Below are positions 40,636 to 49,367 of a stretch of DNA of 64,000 nucleotides, piece by piece. Origin of the DNA: Cystobacter fuscus (lineage in GTDB: Bacteria > Myxococcota > Myxococcia > Myxococcales > Myxococcaceae). The stretch is taken from NCBI RefSeq assembly GCF_002305875.1, contig NZ_CP022098.1, positions 9,052,001 to 9,116,000 on the forward strand, given 5' to 3'. Position numbers and translations under genes: made by a program. Within the stretch, counting starts at the first letter, position 1. Every line of letters starts with the position of its first letter. The notes beneath the pieces were generated by a model. It did no database searches. It saw nothing but the letters and a program-made list of their open reading frames with translations, and was not told the origin of the DNA.

Positions 40636-41913
40636 CTAGGCCCGTCCGCGTAGCATCAACTTCCAGTAGAGCTGCGGCAAGCCGTACTTCTTGAGCAGCC
40701 ACATGTCATGCCGTTCCTTGATGGAATCGATGAACGGGAAGGTGGGCGTGGGCTTGCCCTCGTAGCCGAACTCCGCGAGCAGCAGCTTGCCGTAGGCCGT
40801 GGTGAGCGGGCAGGAGGCGTAGCCATCGTACTTCGCGGCGGGCTCGCGCCCCGCCATGACGGCCAGCAGGTTCTCCACCAGCACGGGCGCCTCCTTGCGG
40901 ATGGCCGCGCCGGTGCGCGAGGTGGGAAGGTCCGAGGCATCTCCCAGCGCGAACACCTCCGGGTAGTCCGGGTGGCGCAGCGTGTACTTGTCCGCCTTCA
41001 CCCAGCCCCGGTTGGGGCCGTCCTGCCAGGCCAGGGGGCTCGCCTTGATGAAGTCCGGCGCGCTCTGGGGTGGGCACACGTGGAGCAGCTCGTAGGCGAG
41101 GACGATCTGCTCGGCGCCTCCATCCGCCCGGGTGTGCCGGAAGACGGCCTCGTTGCGCGCTCCGCGCACCTCCACCAGGTCGTGCTGGAAGCGCGTGTCG
41201 ATGCCATAGCGCTCCACCACCTGCTCCAGCACCGCCGCGTACTCCTTCACCCCGAAGATGGCCTTGCCCGCGGAGGCGAAGACGACGTGCGCGGCCTTGT
41301 CGAGGCCCCGCTTCCGGAAGTGGTCCGCGGCCAGGTACATGATCTTCTGCGGCGCACCCGCGCACTTCACCGGCGTGGAGGGGTGGGTGAAGAGGGCAGT
41401 GCCCCCCTGGAAGGCACGGAGCATGTCCCACGTCTTGGGGGCATAACGCGCCTCGTAGTTGCTGGAGACATTGGGCCGCGACTCCAGCGCCTCGCGCAGC
41501 CCGCGCACCTTGTCCCAGTCGAGCTGGATGCCCGGCGCCACCACGAGGAAGTCATAGCCGAGCTCCAGACCGCCCCGGGTGCTCACCTTCCGGGCCACCG
41601 GGTCCACGTCCCGTGCCCAGTCCTGGATCCACTTCACTCCCTTGGGAATGAGGCGGGCCTCGTCGCGCACGGTGTCCTCCACGCGCGCCTCGCCGGCCCC
41701 CACCAACGTCCAGAGCGGCTGGTAGTAGTGCTGGGCGCTGGGCTCGATGATCGCCACGTCCTTCTGCCCGGCGCGGGCCAGCCGCGCGGCCACGCTGATG
41801 CCCGCGGTCCCCCCACCGATGATGAGAATCCGATGCCTCGAGGCGCTGGGAATCCGGGCCAGCCGCGCGCCCTCCTGCCCTGCGCGGACGTGTTCGCTCA
41901 TCGCTTCGCTCAT
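40636..41913 (-). CDS. sqr: Sulfide:quinone oxidoreductase
   Basis: A 425-residue FAD enzyme oxidising sulfide to persulfide/polysulfide and reducing quinone. The FAD loop is ILIIGGGTAGISVAARL. Redox Cys184 (PVKCAGAPQKIMYL) and Cys368 (ASCPLTTAYGKLLLAEF) match the two catalytic cysteines of SQOR-like enzymes such as human SQOR, and the C-terminus (LYWKLMLRG) also fits that group. Start ATG 41913 lies 55 bp downstream of a sigma54 promoter. The next gene, 17 bp away, is the likely regulator. It acts peripherally at the inner membrane. Confidence 0.92.
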   Translation of the reverse strand: MSEAMSEHVRAGQEGARLARIPSASRHRILIIGGGTAGISVAARLARAGQKDVAIIEPSAQHYYQPLWTLVGAGEARVEDTVRDEARLIPKGVKWIQDWARDVDPVARKVSTRGGLELGYDFLVVAPGIQLDWDKVRGLREALESRPNVSSNYEARYAPKTWDMLRAFQGGTALFTHPSTPVKCAGAPQKIMYLAADHFRKRGLDKAAHVVFASAGKAIFGVKEYAAVLEQVVERYGIDTRFQHDLVEVRGARNEAVFRHTRADGGAEQIVLAYELLHVCPPQSAPDFIKASPLAWQDGPNRGWVKADKYTLRHPDYPEVFALGDASDLPTSRTGAAIRKEAPVLVENLLAVMAGREPAAKYDGYASCPLTTAYGKLLLAEFGYEGKPTPTFPFIDSIKERHDMWLLKKYGLPQLYWKLMLRGRA

Positions 41914-41967
41914 GTCACTCCCCCGCTGTGGGAACCATCCTGGGTGGATGGAAGGACCCTGACCCAG

Positions 41968-41983
41968 TGCAGCACTCGTGCCA
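41968..41983 (-). promoter_or_regulatory. Sigma54 promoter of the sulfide:quinone oxidoreductase gene
   Basis: On the minus strand the sequence reads TGGCACGAGTGCTGCA, matching TGGCACG-N4-TTGCA with one mismatch and correct GG/GC spacing. It is 55 bp upstream of the start codon, with TGAAACA repeats about 40-70 bp further upstream. Confidence 0.85.
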
Positions 41984-42024
41984 CCCCTCTCCTCCGAGAA
42001 CACACGAGCGCCCCATCCTCCGGT

Positions 42025-42053
42025 TGTTTCAAGATGTGTTTCAGGGTGTTTCA
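42025..42053 (-). promoter_or_regulatory. Three TGAAACA upstream elements
   Basis: TGTTTCA occurs at 42025-42031, 42037-42043 and 42047-42053 (TGAAACA on the transcribed strand), spaced 12 and 10 bp, close to one helical turn. The same element is found before the dioxygenase operon, so both promoters probably answer to one activator. Confidence 0.7.
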
Positions 42054-42145
42054 CGCAAACCGTTCACCCTCCGCACCTCGAGCCAAGCACTCACTGGCCT
42101 CTAATCGCTGTCCGTGCCTTGCTCCATCGCGCTCCAGGAGGACGA

Positions 42146-42934
42146 ATGAATCCCCCACAAGACATTCCCACGCACGTGGCCCCCGCAGTCGCGCGCTACA
42201 CGGACGCCGTCGTGAAGCGACTCCAGGCCGTGCTCGGCGACGCGCTGCTGGGCGTCTACCTCATCGGCTCGAACAGCCTGGGGGGGTATGAAGCCGGACC
42301 GAGCGACATCGACCTCATCGCCATCTGCGCTCGGCCCGTGGAGCTCGCGACGAAAGAGGCCCTCGCGAGGGAGCTGGATCACCGCGCCCTGCCCTGTCCC
42401 GCCCGGGGCCTGGAGTTCGTCCTGTACCCCAAGGACACCGTCTCGCGGCCGACCCCGAGCCCCCGCTTCGAGCTGAACCTCAACACCGGCGCCGGAATGG
42501 GCCACCGGTTCACCGTCCGCCCGGAAGACGAGTCCCCGCACTGGTTCGTCATCGACCTCGACATCGCCCGCCAGCACGGGGTGAGACTGGCCGGACCGCC
42601 CGCCAACGAGCTGCTCGCACCCCAGGACAAGCGCTGGGTGCTCGACGCCATCCGCACCTCGCTCGCGTGGCACTCGCGGGAGGAGCCGGCGAGCGCCAAC
42701 AACGTGCTCAACGCCTGCCGGGCCTGGCGGTATGCCGAGGAGGGCGTATGGAGCACCAAACTGGCCGCGGCCACATGGGCCCGGGAGCGGCTGGAGGAGC
42801 CGTCCCTCATCGATGCCGCACTCGCCACTCGGCGGGGTCAACCCGGCCCCGCGCTGACCCCGGAGGCAGTGCACGCCCTGGTGCAACGGGTTCTCCGCGT
42901 CGTCGAGCGCGCCATGCCCCGAGACAACCCATGA
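42146..42934 (+). CDS. Aminoglycoside nucleotidyltransferase-like protein (AadA/DUF4111 type)
   Basis: A 262-residue protein. The nucleotidyltransferase motif is GSNSLGGYEAGPSDIDLI (41-58), with the metal Asp54 and Asp56. The C-terminal helical DUF4111-like domain has NNVLNACRAWRY...WSTKLAAATWA as in ANT(3'')(9) enzymes. ATG 42146 has an AGGAGGACG site. It may adenylylate streptomycin/spectinomycin-like aminoglycosides; chromosomal relatives often have no proven resistance role. It is divergent from the sulfide regulon and convergent with the lanthipeptide genes. Confidence 0.78.
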   Translation: MNPPQDIPTHVAPAVARYTDAVVKRLQAVLGDALLGVYLIGSNSLGGYEAGPSDIDLIAICARPVELATKEALARELDHRALPCPARGLEFVLYPKDTVSRPTPSPRFELNLNTGAGMGHRFTVRPEDESPHWFVIDLDIARQHGVRLAGPPANELLAPQDKRWVLDAIRTSLAWHSREEPASANNVLNACRAWRYAEEGVWSTKLAAATWARERLEEPSLIDAALATRRGQPGPALTPEAVHALVQRVLRVVERAMPRDNP

Positions 42935-42939
42935 AGACG

Positions 42940-42975
42940 AGGGGCCTGGAACTCCCGAGGGAATTCCAGGCCCCT
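42940..42975. terminator. Bidirectional hairpin terminator
   Basis: An inverted repeat AGGGGCCTGGAA / TTCCAGGCCCCTT with a 12-base loop lies 5 bp after the nucleotidyltransferase stop and before the convergent LanA gene. The stem of about 12 bp is perfect; the T-tract is short. Confidence 0.7.
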
Positions 42976-43019
42976 TCGTGCCCGGACCGGCTACCCGCCG
43001 GGCACCTCACCACGATGAC

Positions 43020-43232
43020 TCAGTAGCAGTACTTCGGAGGACACGGCGTGCAGTAGGCCGACGTGGGCTCCAGGATGCCGCCCCCCGTCACGGACTCCAG
43101 AACGCTGTCGTCCAGGGCAAAGGCGGACGCCGGGTTGGCGGGCAGCGCGGCACGCTCCTCCGCCGACAGGCTGTTGAAGTACTCGGGGTCACGCCAGGCA
43201 CGGAGGATATGCTCGGTGTTCGACTTGCTCAT
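43020..43232 (-). CDS. lanA: Class II lanthipeptide precursor (mersacidin-like leader)
   Basis: A 70-residue precursor. The leader (MSKSNTEHILRAWRDPEYF, then LPANPASAFALDDSVLESVTGG) has the NPA and ExVTGG pattern of mersacidin/lichenicidin-type leaders and ends in a double Gly. The predicted core is GILEPTSAYCTPCPPKYCY. It contains three Ser/Thr and three Cys, all Ser/Thr lying before at least one Cys, so up to three (methyl)lanthionine rings are possible. The start overlaps the LanM stop by ATGA, so LanM precedes LanA, the reverse of the usual order. No product family is recognised. Confidence 0.88.
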   Translation of the reverse strand: MSKSNTEHILRAWRDPEYFNSLSAEERAALPANPASAFALDDSVLESVTGGGILEPTSAYCTPCPPKYCY

Positions 43233-46200
43233 GGGGGCTCTCCCTTGGATGGGGGTTGGATCCTCGACTGCTCCGAATGCCGCCAACCCTTCGGCTTCGG
43301 AATCGTGTGGCCCGGCGGCGCGAGCGCGAGCAGGGAAGGCAGGCGTTCCGGCGCGGCCAGACGCGCCAGCCCGTAGCCGATGCCCGCGAGCCCCACCATG
43401 AGCCCCGGCGTCTCGATGTTGCGTTGCAGCCCGAAGAGGCAGCCCCGCTCGTCCAGGACGCGCAGCACCGTGCGGGCCCGCTGGTAGACCTGATGCTCCA
43501 GCGCCTCGTCTCCCAGGACGCGCGCCGCCTCCAGGAGGAAATCCAGGTTGCCCAGGTCGCCATGGCACAGGGAGTGGTTCTGGCCGAAACCGCCCGCGAG
43601 CGTCGTGGCCACGGCGTGGGCGAGCTCCTCGCGCACCCGGGCATCGTCATACATGGGCAGCCCCGACAGCCGCGCCAGACCGATGCCCGGCGCGCCATGG
43701 CACCACGCGGTCATGAAGTGCATCCCACCGCCATGCGGCCCCGCCAGCTCGGCGGCGCCCGCGCGCAGATCCGGCCAGTTGCGCTCCGCGGCGGAGAACA
43801 GCCCCCGCTCGAACTCGATGCCCTCGCGCGCCATCCGGCCGAAGCGCTCGTCGCCCGTGGCCGCCGCGAGCCGCAGCAGCGCCAGGCTGATGCCCGCGGC
43901 GCCGTGGGACATTCCCGCCAGGGCGAGCTGTCCCGCCAGCGGCACCACCCACCCCATGCCCCGCTCCTGGCGCCGGGCGGAGTCGAGCAGGCGCTCTCCA
44001 CAGGCGCGGGCGGCCTTCCACAGCAGCTCCGACGGCCGGTGCTCCGCGAGCGTGAGCAGGGCGATGAGGCACCCCGCCGAGCCCACGCCCAGGTCGAGCA
44101 TCTCATCGCGCTCGATCAGCGCCGGCAGCCGCTCCAGATAGTGCTCGGCCCTGTCCAGCGTCCGCGCGTCCGCCCACAGCACGCCCAGGTGCGTGAGTCC
44201 GTAGAGGACGCCGCCCCAGCCATTGAGCAGGCCCAGTCCCCGTACCTGGGAGGCATCCAGTTCGATCTGATGCTCCTGGGCGCACAGGGCCATCCGGGCG
44301 GTGCGGGTGAAGGACTCCTCGCCCGTGGCGGCCCCCAGGTAGCCGAGGAACAGGGCGATGCCCCCCAGCCCCTGGTAGAGATCGGCCCCCGCGTGCGCGA
44401 GCTGCCATCCGCCCGCATCGGCGTAGTCGAGCGTCAACCAGTGGGCCTCCTCCGGTCCACGGAGGCTCAACCCCACGAGCTTCTCCCCGATGCGCCGGGC
44501 CGCCGCGAGCAACTCCTCCCTCCCCGCGCGCTCGCCCGGCTCCGGGACCGGATAGGAGGGACGCTCGCCACCCGGCTCCCCCAGGCGCAGCGCATCGAGC
44601 GCGCGGTGGATGATCCAACGCTGGCGTTCGAGATCCTCGTCGGACAGGAGCGCCACCCGGCGCCGCACGCGCTCCAGACCAGGAGTCTCCAGGAAATCCT
44701 CCAGGCGCGCCCCCGAGCTCGTCCAGACGTGCCGCGTGCCGGGCAGGGTCGTGAACAGGGGGACGTCTCCGCGCAGGAGATCCTCGAGCTCGAAGGGAAT
44801 CAGGGACGCCAGGAAGGGGCGCTCCACGGCGCCCTTCCAGAGGTGCTCGAGGAAGCACTGACGCTCCAGGGCATCCCCGAGCGCATGGGGATGGAAGCTC
44901 TCGAGCAACAGGGAGCCATAGACGGACGTGTGGCGGAAGACGACCCGCACCGGCGCCTCCGCGAACGCCGCGAGGGGCCCGTCCCCGGCGAGCAGCGCCT
45001 CTCGCCGCCGCAGCAGCAGGCGGTACATGCGCGAGAAGCCCTCGGACAACGCGTCGGCGTAGTCGAGCAGCGAGGCGTCCACCCCCTCCAGGCGCGGACG
45101 GTTGTGGGAGCCGGGGACCTCCACCTGGCGGCGCTCGAACCGCATGCGATCCGTGCCCCGCTCGACCGGCATGAGGAAGGCCTGGGGAGTGAGCTGCCCG
45201 GCGCTGGAACCGAGGCCACTGATGTCCACCCCGGGGCGCTCCCGGGTGCCCCAGGTGCGTTGGGGCAGCAGCCCGCTCTTGAGCACCGACTCCCCGAGGG
45301 GCGCTCCCGGATGGCGCTCGGTGTCCCGCTGTTCGCGCACGCGCACGGGGGGATGGAAGAGCGTCTCGAGGTCCACCAGCACGGGGTGCTCGCCGGAGGC
45401 GATCAGGTTCTCGTGATGGAAATCGGTGGCGTCGAGCACGTACAGCAGGGCGATGAAGCCGCCCTGGCGCAGATAGAAGCGGCGCACCTCCTCGGCCGAG
45501 GAACAGGGGGCCGGGGTCACGAACTCCACCCAGCCGTGGTCTCCGCGGTCGAGCACCTCGAGGGTGCGCGGGGCGGGCTCGAGGCCCTGCTGCGCCAACC
45601 AGGACAGGAGCCGCTGGAAGGCGGCCTCGGTGGCGAGGGACCTGGGCTTGTAGACCAGGCGCGTGCCCGACTCGAAGCGCAGCAGGAAGACACCCCGGCC
45701 ACCCCGGTGGGAGTCCGAGACTCCGCCTTCGGCTTCCACCAGCCGGCCCAACGGCACGCCTCCCGAGAAGCGGCGCTGGAGCTCCGGCGCGTCCTCGCGG
45801 AAGTGGCGCAGCAGCTCCACCCCCGCGCGCTCCCAGTGGGCGATGCACTCGACGAGCTGACGGGCCAGGACGGGGTAGCGCGCCAGGATCTCCAGGGCCA
45901 CCTCGCGTCGGCGCAGGGAGTGGGCGAAGTCCTGGAAGCGCGCCCGCGGCGTGTCGCCCGTGAGCCGCTCCTGCAACTGCGCCGCGTGCAACTCCACGAC
46001 GAGGGTCCGGCTGAGCAACGGAGTCAGCAGCGTGGGCAGATGGCCCAGCAGCTCCCGCCCGAGGGTCTCGGGCTCGAAGAGCGCCCCGGGAAACGACGTC
46101 TCGAGTTCGCCCAGTCCGCGCAGGAGACGGGCGAGGCCGCTTCGCACCAACGGCTCGGCCAGGGCGAGGAACGCGGAGCGCTCCGGCCCCCCCGCGCGCT

Positions 46201-46588
46201 CGGGCCAGGAGAAGGGCTCGGAGACGGGCTCCACGTAGGCCCGTTCGATCTCCTGGAGCCACGCGGGGGCGGACTCCATGGACGACCGCAAGGCCTCGGG
46301 GGACAGGCCCAGCAGGGAGAGGAAGTCCTCCTCGGTGAGTCCATCGGCCGCGAGCCGGCGTGTCCACCACTCCTCCCGGACGAAGGGCTCCTGCGCGCGC
46401 CAGCGTTCGGCGCGGCGACGGGCCCGCTCCCCCGCTGTCCTGACCGGGCCGCCGTGACGCCGCAGGGCAAGGATGCGCTCGCTCAGCTCGGTTCCGAGAT
46501 ACCAGCGCGAGGCAGCAGGTGTTTCCCCTCCCTTCGCGCCCTGCGCATCGGCGTCATTGTCGGAGGAGGACACGCGGGCTCCATTCAC
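43229..46588 (-). CDS. lanM: Class II lanthionine synthetase LanM
   Basis: A 1119-residue bifunctional enzyme of normal LanM length. The N-terminal dehydratase domain (about 150-650) phosphorylates and eliminates Ser/Thr; kinase-like motifs include RLVYKPRSL and DFHHENLI...PVLVDLETLF. The C-terminal cyclase (about 740-1119) has the zinc ligands WCHG (Cys963) and LCHG (Cys1008, His1009). It is followed by the precursor gene with a four-base overlap. No LanT transporter, protease or immunity gene adjoins, so export may depend on distant genes. The promoter lies in the gap to the divergent VWA gene, which holds a CGTGAAG/CTTCACG inverted repeat. Confidence 0.95.
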   Translation of the reverse strand: MNGARVSSSDNDADAQGAKGGETPAASRWYLGTELSERILALRRHGGPVRTAGERARRRAERWRAQEPFVREEWWTRRLAADGLTEEDFLSLLGLSPEALRSSMESAPAWLQEIERAYVEPVSEPFSWPERAGGPERSAFLALAEPLVRSGLARLLRGLGELETSFPGALFEPETLGRELLGHLPTLLTPLLSRTLVVELHAAQLQERLTGDTPRARFQDFAHSLRRREVALEILARYPVLARQLVECIAHWERAGVELLRHFREDAPELQRRFSGGVPLGRLVEAEGGVSDSHRGGRGVFLLRFESGTRLVYKPRSLATEAAFQRLLSWLAQQGLEPAPRTLEVLDRGDHGWVEFVTPAPCSSAEEVRRFYLRQGGFIALLYVLDATDFHHENLIASGEHPVLVDLETLFHPPVRVREQRDTERHPGAPLGESVLKSGLLPQRTWGTRERPGVDISGLGSSAGQLTPQAFLMPVERGTDRMRFERRQVEVPGSHNRPRLEGVDASLLDYADALSEGFSRMYRLLLRRREALLAGDGPLAAFAEAPVRVVFRHTSVYGSLLLESFHPHALGDALERQCFLEHLWKGAVERPFLASLIPFELEDLLRGDVPLFTTLPGTRHVWTSSGARLEDFLETPGLERVRRRVALLSDEDLERQRWIIHRALDALRLGEPGGERPSYPVPEPGERAGREELLAAARRIGEKLVGLSLRGPEEAHWLTLDYADAGGWQLAHAGADLYQGLGGIALFLGYLGAATGEESFTRTARMALCAQEHQIELDASQVRGLGLLNGWGGVLYGLTHLGVLWADARTLDRAEHYLERLPALIERDEMLDLGVGSAGCLIALLTLAEHRPSELLWKAARACGERLLDSARRQERGMGWVVPLAGQLALAGMSHGAAGISLALLRLAAATGDERFGRMAREGIEFERGLFSAAERNWPDLRAGAAELAGPHGGGMHFMTAWCHGAPGIGLARLSGLPMYDDARVREELAHAVATTLAGGFGQNHSLCHGDLGNLDFLLEAARVLGDEALEHQVYQRARTVLRVLDERGCLFGLQRNIETPGLMVGLAGIGYGLARLAAPERLPSLLALAPPGHTIPKPKGWRHSEQSRIQPPSKGEPP

Positions 46589-46650
46589 GAACGAGGGTTC
46601 CGGGGAAGAAAGGCTCTTCCCGCCCTGCCCAATCTACCCGAACGCTCCCA

Positions 46651-46672
46651 CGTGAAGTCGCCCGTCTTCACG
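46651..46672. promoter_or_regulatory. Inverted repeat in the divergent lanM/VWA gap
   Basis: CGTGAAG TCGCCCGT CTTCACG is a perfect 7-bp inverted repeat with an 8-base spacer, 63 bp upstream of lanM. It is a candidate operator; no regulator gene adjoins. Confidence 0.45.
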
Positions 46673-46771
46673 AAAGAACACTCCCGTAGATCCGCGGGGC
46701 GGCTCGCGCGTTACAGCCCCGGCGCGCGCTGGATTGTCAGCACCCCTCCTTCCCTCACCGGACTCCCCGTC

Positions 46772-47986
46772 ATGACCCTGAAGACCTTCTCGCGCCCCGC
46801 GCTCGGGGCCGCGCTCGCCCTCTCCATGTTCGCCGCGCCCCACGCCCTCGCGGGTGACCCTCCCCCGGCCCCGCCCGCCCAGGTCCAGCCCCAACAACAG
46901 ACGCCCCCGCCTCCCGCGCCCCCACGGCAGGAGGCCCAGCCGAGGATCGATCTGGTCTTCGTCCTGGACACCACGGGCTCCATGAGCGGGCTCATCGAGG
47001 GCGCCAAGCAGAAGATCTTCTCCATCGCGTCGCGCATCGCCCAGGGCAAGCCCACGCCTCGGGTGCGGGTGGGACTGGTGGCCTACCGGGACGTGGGCGA
47101 CGAGTACGTCACCCGGTGGACGGATCTCACGGACGACCTGGATGGCGTCTTCACGCACCTGCGCCAGCTCCGGGCGGATGGCGGCGGGGACACGCCCGAG
47201 CACGTGGGACGCGGCCTGGGCGAGGCGGTGTCGAAGCTGTCGTGGGACCCGAGCCGCGAGACGATGAAGCTCATCTTCCTGGTGGGAGACGCGCCGCCCG
47301 CGCAGCGCGAGAAGCAATGGAACTTCCAGCACTGGGTGAAGCGGGCGGCGGAGCAGCACATCGTGGTGAACACGGTGCGCTGTGGAAGCGACCCCGAGAC
47401 CCAGACGCAATGGAAGTACGCGGCGAAGACGACGGACGGGTTGTACGAATCCCTGGAGCAGTCGGGCGGCATGGCGGCGGTGGTGACGCCCTATGACGCG
47501 GAGCTGGCCCGGGTGAACGCGGAGCTGGCGCGCAAGACGATGTACGCGGGGAAGAAGGAAGCGCGCGAGGCGAACCAGGCCCGGGCCGGACAGATGGCGG
47601 AGCTGCCCGCGGAAGCCGCGGCCGAGCGCATCCAGTTCATGAAGACGACCCGGGGCCGGGGCAAGGGGGCCGCCGCCGCCGCGGTGAGCAGCGCGCCCGC
47701 GCCGGTGCAGGGCGCGGTGGACCTGACGGCGCAGCCCGAGGCCCTCGCCGGCGTGGCGGACGACGAGCTGCCCGGGGAACTGCGCGCGCTGGACACGGCG
47801 GGCCGCGCGGCGAAGGTCAAACAACTCGCCGACGAGCGCAAGGACCTGGAGGAGAAGGCCGCGAAGCTGGCGGCGGAGCGCGACTCCTGGCGCGCGAAGA
47901 ACGTGGCCGACAAGCAGGACGCCTTCGACGCCAACGTCATGAAGAGCGTGAAGGCGAAGGCCGCCGCGCACGGGCTGAGCTACTGA
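46772..47986 (+). CDS. Exported VWA-domain protein
   Basis: A 404-residue protein with a signal peptide ending near AHALAGD (about 28) and a Pro/Gln-rich linker. A von Willebrand A domain follows (about 58-250) with MIDAS motif DTTGSMS and the later TDL/GDAPP segments. The C-terminal third is charged and helical, probably coiled coil (AAKVKQLADERKDLEEKAAKL). VWA domains bind protein ligands through a metal ion. No pathway is evident. The ATG at 46772 was chosen because the signal peptide follows; the frame extends far upstream without meaning. Confidence 0.82.
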   Translation: MTLKTFSRPALGAALALSMFAAPHALAGDPPPAPPAQVQPQQQTPPPPAPPRQEAQPRIDLVFVLDTTGSMSGLIEGAKQKIFSIASRIAQGKPTPRVRVGLVAYRDVGDEYVTRWTDLTDDLDGVFTHLRQLRADGGGDTPEHVGRGLGEAVSKLSWDPSRETMKLIFLVGDAPPAQREKQWNFQHWVKRAAEQHIVVNTVRCGSDPETQTQWKYAAKTTDGLYESLEQSGGMAAVVTPYDAELARVNAELARKTMYAGKKEAREANQARAGQMAELPAEAAAERIQFMKTTRGRGKGAAAAAVSSAPAPVQGAVDLTAQPEALAGVADDELPGELRALDTAGRAAKVKQLADERKDLEEKAAKLAAERDSWRAKNVADKQDAFDANVMKSVKAKAAAHGLSY

Positions 47987-47997
47987 ACCCTCCCCTT

Positions 47998-48082
47998 GCA
48001 TGAACCAGCATACTCGCGCATTATCATGCAAAACAACGCACTAATGCGGAGATTCATGCGAACGAAAAGCGCTGGTTCATGC
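47998..48082. promoter_or_regulatory. Nested inverted repeats upstream of the MFS gene
   Basis: Outer arms GCATGAACCAGC (47998-48009) and GCTGGTTCATGC (48071-48082) are perfect complements. Inner arms CGCATTA (48017-48023) and TAATGCG (48042-48048) also match. TCATGC-type hexamers recur in both orientations. It looks like multiple binding sites of one regulator, or a large hairpin in the leader. It lies between the VWA gene and the MFS gene. Confidence 0.55.
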
Positions 48083-48129
48083 GTCATCTTGCCGATTTGG
48101 GAGTTCTGGTGCCCGAGAGGAGGGCGCTC

Positions 48130-49305
48130 ATGAGGGCCTCCCCACTCGAAGTCCCGGCGCGCGCCGAGCCCACCCCGGGCGAGGCCCGCGCCGCGGTCTC
48201 CACCGTCTTCTTCATCAATGGTTTCGTCTTCGCGAGCTGGGTGCCGCACATCCCCACGGTGCAGAACCGGCTGGGGTTGAGCACGAGCCTGCTGGGACTG
48301 GCGCTGTTGGGGGTGGCGGCGGGCGCGCTGGTGGCCATGCCCGTGACGGGAGCGCTGGTGTCGCGCTGGGGCAGCCGCTTCGTCACGCTCGTGAGCGCGC
48401 TGCTGCTGTGCGCCCTGGTGGTGTTGCCCGTGCGCGCGCTCGACTTCCCGTCCCTGGTGCTGGCGCTGGTGTCGCTCGGGGCCGCCAACGGCTCCATGGA
48501 CGTGGCGATGAACGCCCACGCCGTCGCCGTGGAGCGCCGGGTGGGAAGAACCATCATGTCCTCGTTCCATGGCCTGTTCAGCCTGGGCGGCCTGGCGGGC
48601 GCGGGAGGCTCCGTGCTGCTGCTCTCCCGGGGGATGCCGCCCGAGACGCACCTGCTGGGAGTGGCGGCGTTCGGGGGCACGGCGGTGCTCGCCTGCGCGC
48701 GCTTCCTGCTGCCCGCCTCGGCGGATGGGACGGGGGCCGCGCATGCCTTCGCGCTGCCGCGGGGGCCGCTGCTCGTGTTCGGCGCAGCGGCCTTCGTGGT
48801 GATGATGGTGGAGGGAGCCATGGCGGACTGGAGCGCCGTCTACCTGCGCCAATCCCTGGGGGCCGAGGCGGGACTCGCGGGCGCGGGCTACGCGGGCTTC
48901 TCGCTGGCCATGGCGATGGGGCGGCTGACGGGGGACCGGCTCGTCAGCGGCCTGGGCCCGAGGGTGCTGCTCGGCGTGGGAGCCCTGCTGGCCGCCGGGG
49001 GACTCGGGGCCGCGCTGCTCTTGCACCACCCGGTGGCGGCCATCGTGGGGTTCGGGTGCGTGGGGCTCGGCCTGTCCAACCTCGTCCCCGTGCTGTTCAG
49101 CGCGGCGGGCCGGGTCTCCTCCATTCCCGCCGCGGTGGGCATCGCGGCGGTGTCCACGACGGGCTACGGCGGCTTCCTCGTGGGCCCTCCGCTCGTCGGA
49201 CTGCTCGCGGACTGGACGCGCCTGCCCGTGGCCCTGGGACTGCTCGTGGTGCTCCTCGGCCTCATCGCCGCGGGGGCGCGCCGCGTGTTCCCGGACGGGG
49301 CCTGA
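48130..49305 (+). CDS. MFS transporter
   Basis: A 391-residue protein with about 12 hydrophobic helices, of the small YbjJ-like MFS group. Visible features are the first helix VFFINGFVFASWVPHIPTVQ, the loop-2/3 signature region VTGALVSRWGSR, and MDVAMNAHAVAVERRVGR. Substrate is unknown. ATG 48130 follows GGAGGGCGC; an in-frame start at 48079 would begin inside the upstream inverted repeat. A strong hairpin follows the gene. Confidence 0.82.
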   Translation: MRASPLEVPARAEPTPGEARAAVSTVFFINGFVFASWVPHIPTVQNRLGLSTSLLGLALLGVAAGALVAMPVTGALVSRWGSRFVTLVSALLLCALVVLPVRALDFPSLVLALVSLGAANGSMDVAMNAHAVAVERRVGRTIMSSFHGLFSLGGLAGAGGSVLLLSRGMPPETHLLGVAAFGGTAVLACARFLLPASADGTGAAHAFALPRGPLLVFGAAAFVVMMVEGAMADWSAVYLRQSLGAEAGLAGAGYAGFSLAMAMGRLTGDRLVSGLGPRVLLGVGALLAAGGLGAALLLHHPVAAIVGFGCVGLGLSNLVPVLFSAAGRVSSIPAAVGIAAVSTTGYGGFLVGPPLVGLLADWTRLPVALGLLVVLLGLIAAGARRVFPDGA

Positions 49306-49314
49306 AAACGAGAA

Positions 49315-49340
49315 GGGGGTGGGCCGTGAGACCCACCCCC
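49315..49340. terminator. Bidirectional hairpin terminator
   Basis: GGGGGTGGG CCGTGAGA CCCACCCCC is a perfect 9-bp stem 10 bp after the MFS stop, between it and the convergent metalloprotease gene. Confidence 0.75.
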
Positions 49341-49367
49341 CTCAGCGACTACCTCGAGCGCTTCGGA

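Noticed and set aside
43256-46771. Very long plus-strand frame running opposite LanM into the VWA gene
   Set aside because: It is the antisense of a GC-rich gene with strong codon bias. Only the part from ATG 46772, with a signal peptide and VWA domain, is supported.
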